NCBI RefSeq assembly: GCF_024753245.1
Contig: NZ_JANUGX010000022.1
Span: 1-64,000 of the forward strand
Direction: 5' to 3'
DNA: 64,000 nucleotides
Source of the DNA: Massilia norwichensis
GTDB lineage: Bacteria > Pseudomonadota > Gammaproteobacteria > Burkholderiales > Burkholderiaceae_D
Positions 42,721 through 51,824 of the stretch are shown piece by piece. Under the pieces are notes generated by a model. The model did no database searches. It saw only the letters and a list, made by a program, of their open reading frames with translations, and was not told the DNA's origin. A program made the position numbers and the translations under genes. Within the stretch, counting starts at the first letter, position 1, and the number at the start of each line of letters is the position of its first letter.

Positions 42721-44078
42721 GCGGCGACCTTGATCCCGTGCCGTCCCATCAGGTCGTACAGGGTCGGGCGGCTGACGCCCAGCATCTCGGAGGCCTTGAC
42801 GATGTTGCCGTCGGCGCGCGCCAGCGCCCGCACGATGGCTTTGTATTCGGCCTCGTCGCGCACCTGACGCAGGTTCAGCGGCGACTCCTCGGCGTCGACG
42901 TCGGGCAGGCCCAGGTCTTCGGCGACGATGGTGTTCCCGTCCGCCATGATGACCGCGCGCTTGATGCAGTTTTCCATTTCGCGCACATTGCCCGGCCAGG
43001 CATAGCCTTCGATCGCGGCCAGCGCGTCCGGCGCGAAATGCAGCGAGGAGCGCGACTCCTGGGCGCAGAACTTGTTTTTAAAATGGTGGGCCAGCAGCGC
43101 GGCATCGCCTTCGCGCTGGCGCATCGGCGGGATGGTCACCACGATCTCGGACAAGCGGTAATACAAGTCCTCGCGGAAGCGGCCCTGCGCGCACAAGTCC
43201 TTCAGCTTCTGGTGGGTCGCGCAAACGATGCGCACGTCGACCGGGATCTCTTCGTGGCCGCCGATGCGCTCGATCACGCGCTCCTGCAGGAAGCGCAGCA
43301 GCTTGGCCTGCAGCGGCATCGGCAGGTCGCCGACTTCGTCGAGGAAGAAGGTGCCGCCGTGGGCCAGTTCGACTTTACCCTTGGTCTGCTTGGCGGCGCC
43401 GGTGAAGGCGCCCTTCTCGTAGCCGAACAGTTCGCTCTCGAGCAGGTTTTCCGGGATCGCTGCGCAGTTGATCGCCATGAAGCGTTCTTTCGAGCGCGGC
43501 GACAGCGCGTGCACGGCGCGCGCCAGCACTTCCTTGCCGGTGCCGGATTCGCCCAGCAGCATCACGGAAGCCGAAGTCGGCGCCACCTTCTCGACGGTGC
43601 GGCAGACTTTCAGCATGCCGGGGTCGCGCGAGATCACGCCCGACAGCGGCGAATCGGCCTGCGACTGCTGCATGCGGCGGTTTTCCTGCTGCAGGTTGTG
43701 CAGGAAGAAGGCGCGCTGGATCACCAGGTTCAGCACCTCGGGGTCGACCGGCTTCTGGTGGAAGTCGTAGGCGCCCATGCCGATCGCCTTGACCGCATTG
43801 TTGTGGTCCTGGTTGCCGGTCAGGACGATCACGCGGGTGTCCGGCGCCAGCGCCAGGATCTGCTGCAGGGTGGCCAGGCCCTCGGTCGAGCCGTCCGGGT
43901 CGGGCGGCAGGCCCAGGTCCATGGTGACCACCGCCGGTTCGTGGCGGCGGATCTGGGCCAGTGCGGCTTCGCGGTCGCCCGCGACCACGACGTCATAGGC
44001 GTCAAGGCTCCAGCGCAGCTGCTTCTGCAGGCCGGGATCGTCTTCGATGATCAGGAGTTTCAGTTTGGTTTGGGTCAT
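42717..44078 (-). CDS. prsR: PEP-CTERM system sigma-54-dependent response regulator PrsR
   Basis: A 453-residue NtrC-type regulator. Receiver domain at residues 5-125 with acidic pocket IEDD (11-14), phosphoacceptor Asp54 (VTMDLGLP) and Lys109. AAA+ domain with Walker A GESGTGKE (about 176-183), the sigma-54-contacting loop GAFTGA (223-228) and Walker B GGTFFLDEVGDLP. A Fis-type HTH ends the protein (NIVKASEMLGVSRPTLYDLMGRHGI). It fits the response regulator of PEP-CTERM systems and is the natural activator of the sigma-54 promoters at 1003-1018 and 6536-6551. It sits 23 bases downstream of prsK. Confidence 0.95.
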   Translation of the reverse strand: MTQTKLKLLIIEDDPGLQKQLRWSLDAYDVVVAGDREAALAQIRRHEPAVVTMDLGLPPDPDGSTEGLATLQQILALAPDTRVIVLTGNQDHNNAVKAIGMGAYDFHQKPVDPEVLNLVIQRAFFLHNLQQENRRMQQSQADSPLSGVISRDPGMLKVCRTVEKVAPTSASVMLLGESGTGKEVLARAVHALSPRSKERFMAINCAAIPENLLESELFGYEKGAFTGAAKQTKGKVELAHGGTFFLDEVGDLPMPLQAKLLRFLQERVIERIGGHEEIPVDVRIVCATHQKLKDLCAQGRFREDLYYRLSEIVVTIPPMRQREGDAALLAHHFKNKFCAQESRSSLHFAPDALAAIEGYAWPGNVREMENCIKRAVIMADGNTIVAEDLGLPDVDAEESPLNLRQVRDEAEYKAIVRALARADGNIVKASEMLGVSRPTLYDLMGRHGIKVAA

Positions 44079-44101
44079 GGATATCCTCTCTCAGGCATCG
44101 C

Positions 44102-46186
44102 TCAACTGAGCATGGCTGGCGCCGGCTCGTGGTACAGCGGCAGCACGACCTTGAATGTGGTGCCGATTCCGGGCTGGCTGCTGACTTCCAGCATGCCACC
44201 CAGCTCGGTGATGTATTCGCGGCTTTCGAACACGCCGATGCCCATGCCAGCCGACTTGGTCGAGTCGAAAGGCTTGAACAGGCGCTCGCGAATGAATTCT
44301 TCGCTCATGCCTTGGCCGGTGTCGGCGATCTCGATCTCGACCGCGCCGGCATGCGCACCCTCCTCGCGCTGGCCCAGGCGGATCATGACATGGCCGTGCG
44401 GCGGCGTGGCCTCGATCGCGTTCTGGATCAGGTGCCCGACCACGCGCTCGAGGCGCTCGCGGTCCGCCATCACCTTCATGCCCGGCACCGCCACCACCAG
44501 CTGCGGACGCGGTTCGAAAGCGCTCTTCAGCGCCACCGCCTGGCGCACCACTTGTTCGACGGCCAGCGGCAGCGGCTTTTCTGCGTTCTCGGTGCGCGAG
44601 AGCTTCTGCAGCAGCAGCTTCATCTTCTGCACCGAGTGGTTCAGGGTTTCCAGCATGTCGCGCTGGAATTCGGGATTGTCCTTGTGCTTTTCGGCGTTGG
44701 CGTTCATCAGCGACAGCTGCGCCACCAGATTCTTCAAATCGTGCACGACGAAGGTCGACATGCGGTTGAAGGATTCGAACTGGCGCGCCACCATCAGCGC
44801 ATTCGCCGCGTCTTCCTGGGCCAGGTGGCCGGCGGCCTGGCTGCCGGCGATCTCCAGCAGGTCGGTGATTTCCCAGTTCAGCTTGAGCCGGCTGCGCGCG
44901 CGCTGCAGCAGCACGAAACCGAACAGCTTCTGGTGCAGGATCAGCGGCACCACCAGCCAGCGGCGCGGATAGTCCAGCAGCCATTGCGGCACCGCCAGGC
45001 CTTCGTATTTGTCGGGATGGAGCACGAACTCGTCGAGGTCGACCACCCACTGGGTGCTTTCCAGGAACTGGCAGAACGGCGAGTTGACCGGTTCCGTGGT
45101 ACCGACCGCCGGCACGTGCCAGTGCGCGCGCGGCTCGTACGTGCCGGCGTCGCTGCGCTGCCACAGGGCGCCGCCCGGACTCTCGACCAGTGCCGCCATC
45201 GCCTGGATCGCGCGGTCGCCCAGGTTCGGGCCGCGTTCGGACAGGGTGCGGGTAAAGCGCATCCACTCTTCGCGGTAGTCGTAGTTGTAGGTGAAGAAGT
45301 GCTTGCTGATCGAGACCTTCAGCCAGGAGCGGAAGGTGCCGGAAAACAGGATCACCAGCAGCAGGCAGATCGCGCCGAACAGGAAGCCGGCCTGCATCAC
45401 GGTGCCCCAGCGGCCGCCGAAGAAGCGCAGGTAATAACCGGCCGATCCCATTGCCAGCAGGTAGATCGCCGAGCCGAACAGCGCCGCCGAATGGAACATC
45501 ACGCGGCGCGATACCGCGAAGGACGTGCTCCAGGCCCTGCTGCGCAGCATCGACGCCGTCACCAACGGCACGGTCAGCGCATTGATCACACCGCGCGCGT
45601 TCCACAGCTCCGGATTCAGCTCGCGGAACAGCATCATGTTGGTGTACAGATAAAAGTCGTAGGCGAACATGCCGCCGATGCCGAGGCAGGCGAACTTGAT
45701 CGCCCAGCGCTCTTCGATGGTCTTGTTGCGGTACACCTGTTCGACCAGCAGCATGCCGTACACCCCCAGGCAGGCAAACGCAGTCACCACCGACAGTCCG
45801 CCGACGGCGTTCAGCAGTTCGACGTGCCAGTGCCCGGCCAGCATCGCCACCAGCAGTACCAGATAGGCGCAGCCGGCCACGAACAGCGAGGGCCGCAGGC
45901 TGAACGGCAGCCGGCTGTTCTCGGCGCGCCAGTGGCCCAGCAGCGCCACCAGGAACACCGACCAGGCGCCGTCGCGCAGCACTTCGAGCGAACCGGTAAC
46001 CGTGGTCCAGAGCCGCTCCTGGCTGGCATCCCAGGCCAGGACGGCGGCCCACAACGCGGTCAGCAGGCAGGCGCAGGACAGCGGACCGCGCTGCGCGCGG
46101 GCGCGCCAGCCCGACAGCACCAGCAGACCAAGCAGCAAATAACCGGCTGCGGCCAGTGCGTAACTATAGGCGGCGATATTGGTCAC
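44102..46186 (-). CDS. prsK: PEP-CTERM system sensor histidine kinase PrsK
   Basis: A 694-residue inner-membrane sensor kinase. The first 290 residues hold about eight membrane spans. A GAF-like region lies at about 310-450. The dimerisation/phosphoacceptor motif is VVHDLKNLVAQ with His482. The ATPase domain has VVGHLIQNAIEATPP (N box), IADTGQGMSEE (G1) and KSAGMGIGVFESREYI, GIGTTFKVVLPL (G2). This matches the sensor kinase family of PEP-CTERM systems. The signal is unknown. It starts at a GTG at 46186, 20 bases after the stop of the sugar transferase gene. Confidence 0.95.
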   Translation of the reverse strand: MTNIAAYSYALAAAGYLLLGLLVLSGWRARAQRGPLSCACLLTALWAAVLAWDASQERLWTTVTGSLEVLRDGAWSVFLVALLGHWRAENSRLPFSLRPSLFVAGCAYLVLLVAMLAGHWHVELLNAVGGLSVVTAFACLGVYGMLLVEQVYRNKTIEERWAIKFACLGIGGMFAYDFYLYTNMMLFRELNPELWNARGVINALTVPLVTASMLRSRAWSTSFAVSRRVMFHSAALFGSAIYLLAMGSAGYYLRFFGGRWGTVMQAGFLFGAICLLLVILFSGTFRSWLKVSISKHFFTYNYDYREEWMRFTRTLSERGPNLGDRAIQAMAALVESPGGALWQRSDAGTYEPRAHWHVPAVGTTEPVNSPFCQFLESTQWVVDLDEFVLHPDKYEGLAVPQWLLDYPRRWLVVPLILHQKLFGFVLLQRARSRLKLNWEITDLLEIAGSQAAGHLAQEDAANALMVARQFESFNRMSTFVVHDLKNLVAQLSLMNANAEKHKDNPEFQRDMLETLNHSVQKMKLLLQKLSRTENAEKPLPLAVEQVVRQAVALKSAFEPRPQLVVAVPGMKVMADRERLERVVGHLIQNAIEATPPHGHVMIRLGQREEGAHAGAVEIEIADTGQGMSEEFIRERLFKPFDSTKSAGMGIGVFESREYITELGGMLEVSSQPGIGTTFKVVLPLYHEPAPAMLS

Positions 46187-46205
46187 GATGATCTGTCGGA
46201 GCAGC

Positions 46206-47618
46206 TCAGCGTCCGCTGCGGAACAGCACGACCTTCAGGGTATCGATCAGGATCAGGACGTCGAGGAACAGGCTGTTGTTCTTCACGTAGTACAGGTCGT
46301 ACTGGAGCTTTTGCAGGGCATCCTCGGCGGACGAACCGTAGCCGTAGCGGACCTGGGCCCAGCCAGTGATGCCCGGCTTGACGCTGTGGCGCACATTGTA
46401 ATACGGGACCACTTCGATCAGCTGGTCGACGAAGTACTGGCGTTCCGGGCGCGGGCCGACGAAGGACATGTCGCCCTTGAACACGTTGAGGATCTGCGGC
46501 AGCTCGTCGATACGGGTCTTGCGCATGAAATTGCCGACGCGGGTGATGCGCGGATCGTTCTGCTGTGCCCACTGCGGCTTGCCGCCCTTTTCGGCATCGG
46601 TACGCATGCTGCGGAATTTATGCACGAAGAAGGTCTTGCCGTCCTTGCCGACCCGCTCCTGCGAATAGAATACCGGACCGCGGTCTTCGAGCTTGACGGC
46701 CAGCGCGGCCAGCAGCATCAGCGGGAAGGTCAGCAGCATGATGATCACGCTGCAGACGATGTCGAAGCTGCGCTTCATGAAGGTGCGCACGAAACTCTGG
46801 TCGAAGCCGCCGCCGAACACCAGCCAGGACGGCTGCAGCGAGTCGACCCGGATCTGGCAGGTTTCGCGCTCGAAGAAGGTGGCGGCGTCGGTCACCTTCA
46901 GGCCGGCCAGTTTGCACTCGAGCAGTTCCTTGATCGGGAAGCCGCCGCGGCGGTTCTGCACCGACACCACGATCTCCTCGACGTTGTACTGGCGCGCCAG
47001 CGATGCCAGCGTATCGCTTTCGCGCCCATTGAGCAGGCTTTCCGAGGGCACGCACAGTTCTTCGTTCGGCGTCGGGATGAAGCCGGTGATGTTGTAGCGG
47101 TGGTAGCTGGTGCTCTGCAGGGCCAGGTCGCTGCATTCCTTGGCCAGCGGTCCGCTGCCGAGGAACAGGATGCGCGTCTCGAGGAAGCGCAGTTCGGAGG
47201 TCTTGAAGAAGACCATGCGCGCGATGAAGATGCCGGCGGCGGCGATCGCGAACACCAGCGCCAGGATGCCGCGGCCGAAATACAGGTCGGGCGCCACGTA
47301 GAACACCAGCGTCAGGATCAGGAAGCCCATCAGGAACGAGGGCATCAGCTTCATGAAGAAGGGATGACGCAGGCCTTCGTTGAAGTCGAGCTGGTACATA
47401 CCCATCGCGCTCATGCTGAAAATGATGGCGGCGGTGAAGGCGATGGCCGAGGTGAAGAAGTGATCGAGGTTCTCGACGTTCGGCAGGCCGAGCGGCTGGC
47501 CCAATTCCATGAAGCGCACCGCGGCGCCGACATAAGCGGCCCCGAGCAGCACCAGCACTTCGACGAACAACAGGACGAAGACGATCTTCGACACGTAGTG
47601 ATTAGAGATCCTAAGCAC
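46206..47618 (-). CDS. XrtA-associated undecaprenyl-phosphate sugar-1-phosphate transferase (EpsB/WcaJ-like)
   Basis: A 470-residue polyisoprenyl-phosphate hexose-1-P transferase. Four N-terminal membrane spans (to about residue 130), a Rossmann-like middle part (ILFLGSGPLAKECSDLAL), then the catalytic domain from about 275: KRSFDIVCSV, HKFRSMRTDAE, TRIDELPQILNVFKGDMSFVGPRPE and KPGITGWAQVRYGYG. It starts each repeat unit on the lipid carrier. It matches the sugar transferase of PEP-CTERM loci. The GTG at 47618 has CCGGAGG 7 bases upstream. Confidence 0.94.
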   Translation of the reverse strand: MLRISNHYVSKIVFVLLFVEVLVLLGAAYVGAAVRFMELGQPLGLPNVENLDHFFTSAIAFTAAIIFSMSAMGMYQLDFNEGLRHPFFMKLMPSFLMGFLILTLVFYVAPDLYFGRGILALVFAIAAAGIFIARMVFFKTSELRFLETRILFLGSGPLAKECSDLALQSTSYHRYNITGFIPTPNEELCVPSESLLNGRESDTLASLARQYNVEEIVVSVQNRRGGFPIKELLECKLAGLKVTDAATFFERETCQIRVDSLQPSWLVFGGGFDQSFVRTFMKRSFDIVCSVIIMLLTFPLMLLAALAVKLEDRGPVFYSQERVGKDGKTFFVHKFRSMRTDAEKGGKPQWAQQNDPRITRVGNFMRKTRIDELPQILNVFKGDMSFVGPRPERQYFVDQLIEVVPYYNVRHSVKPGITGWAQVRYGYGSSAEDALQKLQYDLYYVKNNSLFLDVLILIDTLKVVLFRSGR

Positions 47619-47665
47619 GGTAGCCTCCGGTATTCTTATTACATACAGAACTCATACTGCAGTGC

Positions 47666-48694
47666 TTATCGCGGCAAATTGTCGACGTACCAGTCCATGG
47701 CCTGCTTCAGGCCGTCGCCGATGCGGTGCGTCGGCGCGTAACCCAGCAGGGTCGCGGCCTTGCTGATGTCGGCCTGCGAGTGGCGCACATCGCCCTTGCG
47801 GAAGTCGACATAGGTCGGTTTGTGCGCGGCCACGTGCGGGAAACGTGCGGCCAGCAGCCCGGTCATCATCGTGTGCAGCTGATTGAGCGAAGTACGGTCG
47901 TTCAGCGCGACGTTATAGACCTGGTTGGCGGCGTCGCTGCCGGCCATTGCCGCCAGCAGATTTGCCTGCACAACGTTGTCGACATAGCAGAAATCGCGGC
48001 TGGTTTCGCCATCGCCGTTGATGCGCAGTTCCTCGTTGCGGATCAGCGCCATGACCCATTTCGGGATCACCGCGGCATAGGCGCCGTTCGGATCCTGGCG
48101 TGGACCGAACACGTTGAAATAACGCAGCCCGATCGATTCGAAGCCATAGGTACGGCCGAATACATCGGCATACAGCTCGTTGACGTACTTGGTCACGGCG
48201 TAGGGCGAGAGCGGCTTGCCGATCCGGTCCTCGACCTTCGGCAGGTCCGGATGGTCGCCATACGTCGAACTGGAGGCGGCGTAGACGAAGCGCTTCACTT
48301 TGGCATCGCGCGCTGCCACCAGCATGTTCAGGAAACCGGAAATATTCGTTTCGTTGGTCAGCTGCGGATTGGCGATCGAGCGCGGCACCGAGCCGAGCGC
48401 GGCCTGGTGCAGGACGAAATCGACACCGGTGCAAGCGCGTGCGCAATCTTCGGGTGAGCGGATGTCGGCCTGCTGGAACGTAAAGTTGGACCAGGCTGCC
48501 TCACCGACCAGCTCACGCACCTGGTCGAGGTTGTGCTGGTGTCCGGTAGCAAAATTATCGAGGCCGGTAACGCGTTGGTTAAGCTTGAGCAGCGCTTCCA
48601 CCAGGTTCGAGCCGATGAAACCGGCAGCGCCGGTAACCAGCCAATGGTAACTGTGCTGGCGCAACTGCTGTTGGACGTCTTGAATCTTGTTCAC
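47666..48694 (-). CDS. NAD-dependent UDP-sugar 4-epimerase (TviC/WbpP-like)
   Basis: Extended SDR protein of about 342 residues. The NAD motif is [14 protein letters not shown], with SVPRSIANP, the Ser of ASSSTYGDH, and Y-x3-K in [12 protein letters not shown]. The N-terminal helix before the NAD motif and these segments resemble the UDP-GlcNAc/UDP-GlcNAcA 4-epimerases TviC and WbpP. With the dehydrogenase upstream it would make UDP-GalNAcA, as in Vi antigen synthesis; this is inference. The start is either the GTG at 48694, which has TAAGAG upstream, or the GTG at 48718, which has none. Confidence 0.87.
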   Translation of the reverse strand: MNKIQDVQQQLRQHSYHWLVTGAAGFIGSNLVEALLKLNQRVTGLDNFATGHQHNLDQVRELVGEAAWSNFTFQQADIRSPEDCARACTGVDFVLHQAALGSVPRSIANPQLTNETNISGFLNMLVAARDAKVKRFVYAASSSTYGDHPDLPKVEDRIGKPLSPYAVTKYVNELYADVFGRTYGFESIGLRYFNVFGPRQDPNGAYAAVIPKWVMALIRNEELRINGDGETSRDFCYVDNVVQANLLAAMAGSDAANQVYNVALNDRTSLNQLHTMMTGLLAARFPHVAAHKPTYVDFRKGDVRHSQADISKAATLLGYAPTHRIGDGLKQAMDWYVDNLPR

Positions 48695-48751
48695 GTTGGA
48701 AACACTCTTACAAGTCACGCGGGCTGATGGCCGAAACGGGCCCGCTGGGTT

Positions 48752-48800
48752 GCCACCTGCGTAGGCCGGACAGCCGCGTGGGCGCGGCCGCGCAGGTGGC
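48752..48800. repeat. 10-bp inverted repeat between dehydrogenase and epimerase genes
   Basis: GCCACCTGCG (48752-48761) pairs perfectly with CGCAGGTGGC (48791-48800) across a 29-base G/C-rich loop. No T-run follows on the minus strand, so it is more likely an RNA stability or attenuation element than a terminator. Confidence 0.5.
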
Positions 48801-48817
48801 GTCAGTTCTGGTACGCG

Positions 48818-50107
48818 TTACAGGCGCCAGACGCAGTAGCCGGCTTCGCTGATCGCCTTCGGATCGAACTGCGACTTGACGTCGATGAAGCAGCCGTTGT
48901 CGTTCAGCTTGGACTGGAAGTCCAGCAGCGAACGCGCCAGCACTTCCTTGTGCGGCACGGCGACGACCAGGGCGTCGGCCTTCGGCAGGTCTTCCCAGCG
49001 TTCCAGCTTGATGCCGTATTCGTGCTGGGCTTCGTCGGCTTCGGCAACCGGGTCGTAGACGTGCACCTCGCAGCCGTAGGATTCCAGTTCGTGGACGATG
49101 TCCGCCACTTTCGAGTTGCGCAGGTCCGGGCAGTTTTCCTTGAAGGTCAGGCCAATCACGTTGACCTTCGAGCCCTTCACGTGGAAGCCCGACGAGATCA
49201 TCGACTTGACGGTCTTTTCGGCGACGAACTTAGCCATGCCGTCGTTGATGCGGCGGCCGGCCAGGATCACCTGCGGGTGGTAGCCGACCATCTCGGCCTT
49301 GTGGGTCAGGTAGTACGGGTCGACGCCGATGCAGTGGCCGCCCACCAGGCCCGGACGGAAGGGCAGGAAGTTCCACTTGGTGCCGGCGGCCTTCAGGACC
49401 TCCAGCGTGTCGATGCCGACCTTGTCGAAGATGATCGCCAGTTCGTTCATCAGGGCGATGTTCAGGTCGCGCTGGGTGTTCTCGATCACCTTGGCGGCTT
49501 CGGCCACCTTGATGCTGGACGCGCGGTACACGCCGGCCGTCACCACCGATTCATACAGCTTGGCGATGCTGTCCAGGGTTTCTTCGTCGTCGCCGGACAC
49601 GACCTTCAGGATCGTGGTCAGCGTGTGTTCCTTGTCGCCCGGATTGATGCGCTCCGGCGAGAAGCCAACGTGGAAGTCTTCCATCCACTTCAGGCCCGAC
49701 TCTTTTTCCATGATCGGAATGCAGACTTCCTCGGTGGCGCCCGGGTAGACGGTCGACTCGAACACGACGATCGCGCCGCGTTTCATGTGCTTGCCGACGG
49801 TCTTGCTGGCGCCGGCCAGCGGGGTGAAATCGGGGTTATGGGCGATATCGACCGGGGTCGGCACGGCGACCACAATGTAGTCGGCTTGGGAAAGCAGCGA
49901 TGGATCGGTGGTCACTTCCAGGTGTTGCGCGGCCTTTAGCTGCTCGGTCGACACTTCACCGGTCGGGTCCACGAACCGTTTGTAGTTCTCGACCTTCGAC
50001 ACCGACAGGTCGAAACCAATCGTCTTCGCTTTCTTGCCGAACTCTACGGCTAGGGGCAGGCCAACATAGCCCAGACCCACTACTGCCACGATCTCATCTG
50101 CTTTCAT
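48818..50107 (-). CDS. tviB: UDP-N-acetylhexosamine 6-dehydrogenase (TviB/WbpO-like)
   Basis: A 429-residue UDP-glucose/GDP-mannose dehydrogenase family enzyme. The NAD motif is VAVVGLGYVGLPLA, then VAVPTPVD, FESTVYPGATEE, the ENTQRDLNIALMNELA region, the catalytic Cys in GGHCIGVDPYYL and the C-terminal GLTFKENCPDLRNSKV. These segments are closer to TviB/WbpO, which oxidise UDP-GlcNAc or UDP-GalNAc, than to UDP-glucose dehydrogenase. The product would be a UDP-N-acetylhexosaminuronate for the EPS. It is the first gene of the minus-strand operon running to 41287, with an A/T-rich promoter region upstream. Confidence 0.9.
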   Translation of the reverse strand: MKADEIVAVVGLGYVGLPLAVEFGKKAKTIGFDLSVSKVENYKRFVDPTGEVSTEQLKAAQHLEVTTDPSLLSQADYIVVAVPTPVDIAHNPDFTPLAGASKTVGKHMKRGAIVVFESTVYPGATEEVCIPIMEKESGLKWMEDFHVGFSPERINPGDKEHTLTTILKVVSGDDEETLDSIAKLYESVVTAGVYRASSIKVAEAAKVIENTQRDLNIALMNELAIIFDKVGIDTLEVLKAAGTKWNFLPFRPGLVGGHCIGVDPYYLTHKAEMVGYHPQVILAGRRINDGMAKFVAEKTVKSMISSGFHVKGSKVNVIGLTFKENCPDLRNSKVADIVHELESYGCEVHVYDPVAEADEAQHEYGIKLERWEDLPKADALVVAVPHKEVLARSLLDFQSKLNDNGCFIDVKSQFDPKAISEAGYCVWRL

Positions 50108-50510
50108 ATTACGTTCCGTTTATAGATGGAATTTTACTATTATTTAATAGTATTAAGACAACATGTGACACCAAGCAATGCTGGCCACTCTGTTGCGCCA
50201 CAACCAAAATGTCTTAAGAAATATCAAGAAACCAACAAGATAAATGAGACCGGTTTTCCCGTCACGCGCTATCCCGCACTCCTTCTCAGATACGCTTGCG
50301 TCGTCGAGATTAGGCTCTACACGGGCCGCATGCATACCGTCCAGCTTCACTCATGGCCCAGATGCAATTTTAGCATTTTCGTAAAATCAAGTTTTTCTTT
50401 GCGGCTATTGTGCGCGCCTTGTTATGGCGCCGTATTCGCCATCGACGAGAATAGCATCAGGCTACGACTTTAACGTAGAATAATTTACTCGTTTTCAATA
50501 TTTTCCCAAC
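50108..50510. promoter_or_regulatory. A/T-rich divergent intergenic region
   Basis: About 400 non-coding bases between the divergent dehydrogenase and glycosyltransferase-like genes, much richer in A/T than the flanks. A perfect 18-base palindrome (TACTATTATTTAATAGTA, 50135-50152) stands 28 bases upstream of the dehydrogenase ATG. A TGGC-N7-TTGC sequence on the plus strand (50182-50196) has sigma-54 spacing but poor -24 flank. No clear sigma-70 pair could be fixed. Confidence 0.5.
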
Positions 50511-51554
50511 ATGTACAACAACATTGCCCCCTGGACAGTTGCGATCATCGCGGCCCGTGAATCCATCGATATCTTGACCCGCTGCATTACGGCAACGCTG
50601 GCAGCATGCGCCTCCAATGGGGCAGTCATCGATGTTGTCATCAATGGCAATGCAGACCTGGCCGAACAGACTGCCGCACTGGTCCGGTCCGGCGCCCTGG
50701 AGCAAGGTCCCAGCAAGGTGCGCGTCTGGTCGATCGCAGTCGGCGATAAGGCCCATGCCTGGAATCAGTACGTGCACCACATCTGGCCCGGCAGCGAAAT
50801 CGCTTATTTCGTCGACGGCTATGTGGCGGCTCGGCGCGACGCCTTTACCGCCCTGAGACGACGACTTGCCGAGTCTCCGGAAGCGCTTGGCGTGACCGGG
50901 GTGCCGAGCGTCGGCCGTTCGGCCGCGAAAGCCCGTCAATACATGATTCAGCACGGCGGCTTCCAGGGCAATATGCATGCGCTGAGCAGCGAAGCCATGG
51001 TCGGCATCAGGGAGCGCGGCCTGCGCCTGCCGCTGGGGCTGTACCGAACCGATTCGCTGGTCGGCGCTCTGCTGCTGCTTAAGCTGGCGCCAGAAAGTGT
51101 GAATTGGGAGCCGAAGCGCATCGTCGTGGCGGCCGACGCCACTTGGGACATCCCCGGCCACGTCCCCTTCGCTTTCCGTAACATCAAAGCGCAATTCAAA
51201 CGCATCCTGCGCCAGGCCCAGGGCGAACTCGAAAACCGCGCATTGCGCGAACACATGACAGTGCAGCGCCTGCCTGCGCAACAGCTGCCGGAGACGGCGT
51301 CCGAACTGGTCAACCAGTGGATTATGGCTCAGCCACAGCAGGCCAGAGCGCTCCTGAAGCGACCGACCTGCCGGTATGCGGCCTATAAATTACGAGATCA
51401 GCGGGACTGGTCGGCAGCGAAACTGCCGTTGCGGCTGCTGCATGGCAGCGATGGATCGGAGGACTCTCAAGAGCTTGATAGAAGTTCTGGGACCGAACTC
51501 CGCTCACCAATAGAGAGCGGTATTTCAACGGCAGGCGTTTCGGTAAACCAGTGA
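50511..51554 (+). CDS. glycosyltransferase-like protein (GT2-like)
   Basis: A 347-residue cytoplasmic protein resembling a GT-A-fold glycosyltransferase: APWTVAIIAARES at the N-terminus, DVVINGN, AWNQYVHHIWPGSEIAYFVDGYVAARRDAF, where the DGY stands at the DxD place. The C-terminal part is not recognisable. No partner gene is on the same strand; the next feature is a tRNA on the other strand. No clear ribosome binding site is seen. It may act in the same EPS pathway, but evidence is only position. Confidence 0.65.
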   Translation: MYNNIAPWTVAIIAARESIDILTRCITATLAACASNGAVIDVVINGNADLAEQTAALVRSGALEQGPSKVRVWSIAVGDKAHAWNQYVHHIWPGSEIAYFVDGYVAARRDAFTALRRRLAESPEALGVTGVPSVGRSAAKARQYMIQHGGFQGNMHALSSEAMVGIRERGLRLPLGLYRTDSLVGALLLLKLAPESVNWEPKRIVVAADATWDIPGHVPFAFRNIKAQFKRILRQAQGELENRALREHMTVQRLPAQQLPETASELVNQWIMAQPQQARALLKRPTCRYAAYKLRDQRDWSAAKLPLRLLHGSDGSEDSQELDRSSGTELRSPIESGISTAGVSVNQ

Positions 51555-51567
51555 TCTCCTAAAGAAG

Positions 51568-51643
51568 TGGCGCGGCTGGCGGGGATCGAACCCACGACCC
51601 TTGGCTTCGGAGGCCAATACTCTATCCACTGAGCTACAGCCGC
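51568..51643 (-). tRNA. tRNA-Arg (anticodon CCG)
   Basis: A complete 76-base cloverleaf on the minus strand. Acceptor stem GCGGCTG pairs with CAGCCGC, the D arm is GCTC...GAGT, the anticodon stem TTGGC/GCCAA encloses the loop CTCCGAA (anticodon CCG), the T arm is GTGGG TTCGATC CCCGC, and the 3' end GCCA is encoded. It lies between the glycosyltransferase-like gene and the cytochrome promoter. Confidence 0.97.
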
Positions 51644-51718
51644 GCAGGAGTGATGCGAAGGATACAGAGTTTCAAGCGCCACGTCTATGGAGAGCACGTT
51701 GCTGTGGGAGAAATTGCG

Positions 51719-51747
51719 TTTCCATTAAGTTGTTTTCGATCTATAAT
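51719..51747 (+). promoter_or_regulatory. sigma-70 type promoter of the cytochrome gene
   Basis: A consensus -10 box TATAAT at 51742-51747 is preceded, with 17-base spacing, by TTTCCA at 51719-51724 as a weaker -35 box. Transcription would start near 51754, about 70 bases before the cytochrome ATG. Confidence 0.6.
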
Positions 51748-51824
51748 CGGCCGGTTCGAGCCATCTGTCGTAGAGGTTGGACCAAGTGCCGGACGCAGCA
51801 GGTTTTTTTATTTATAAGGAAATC

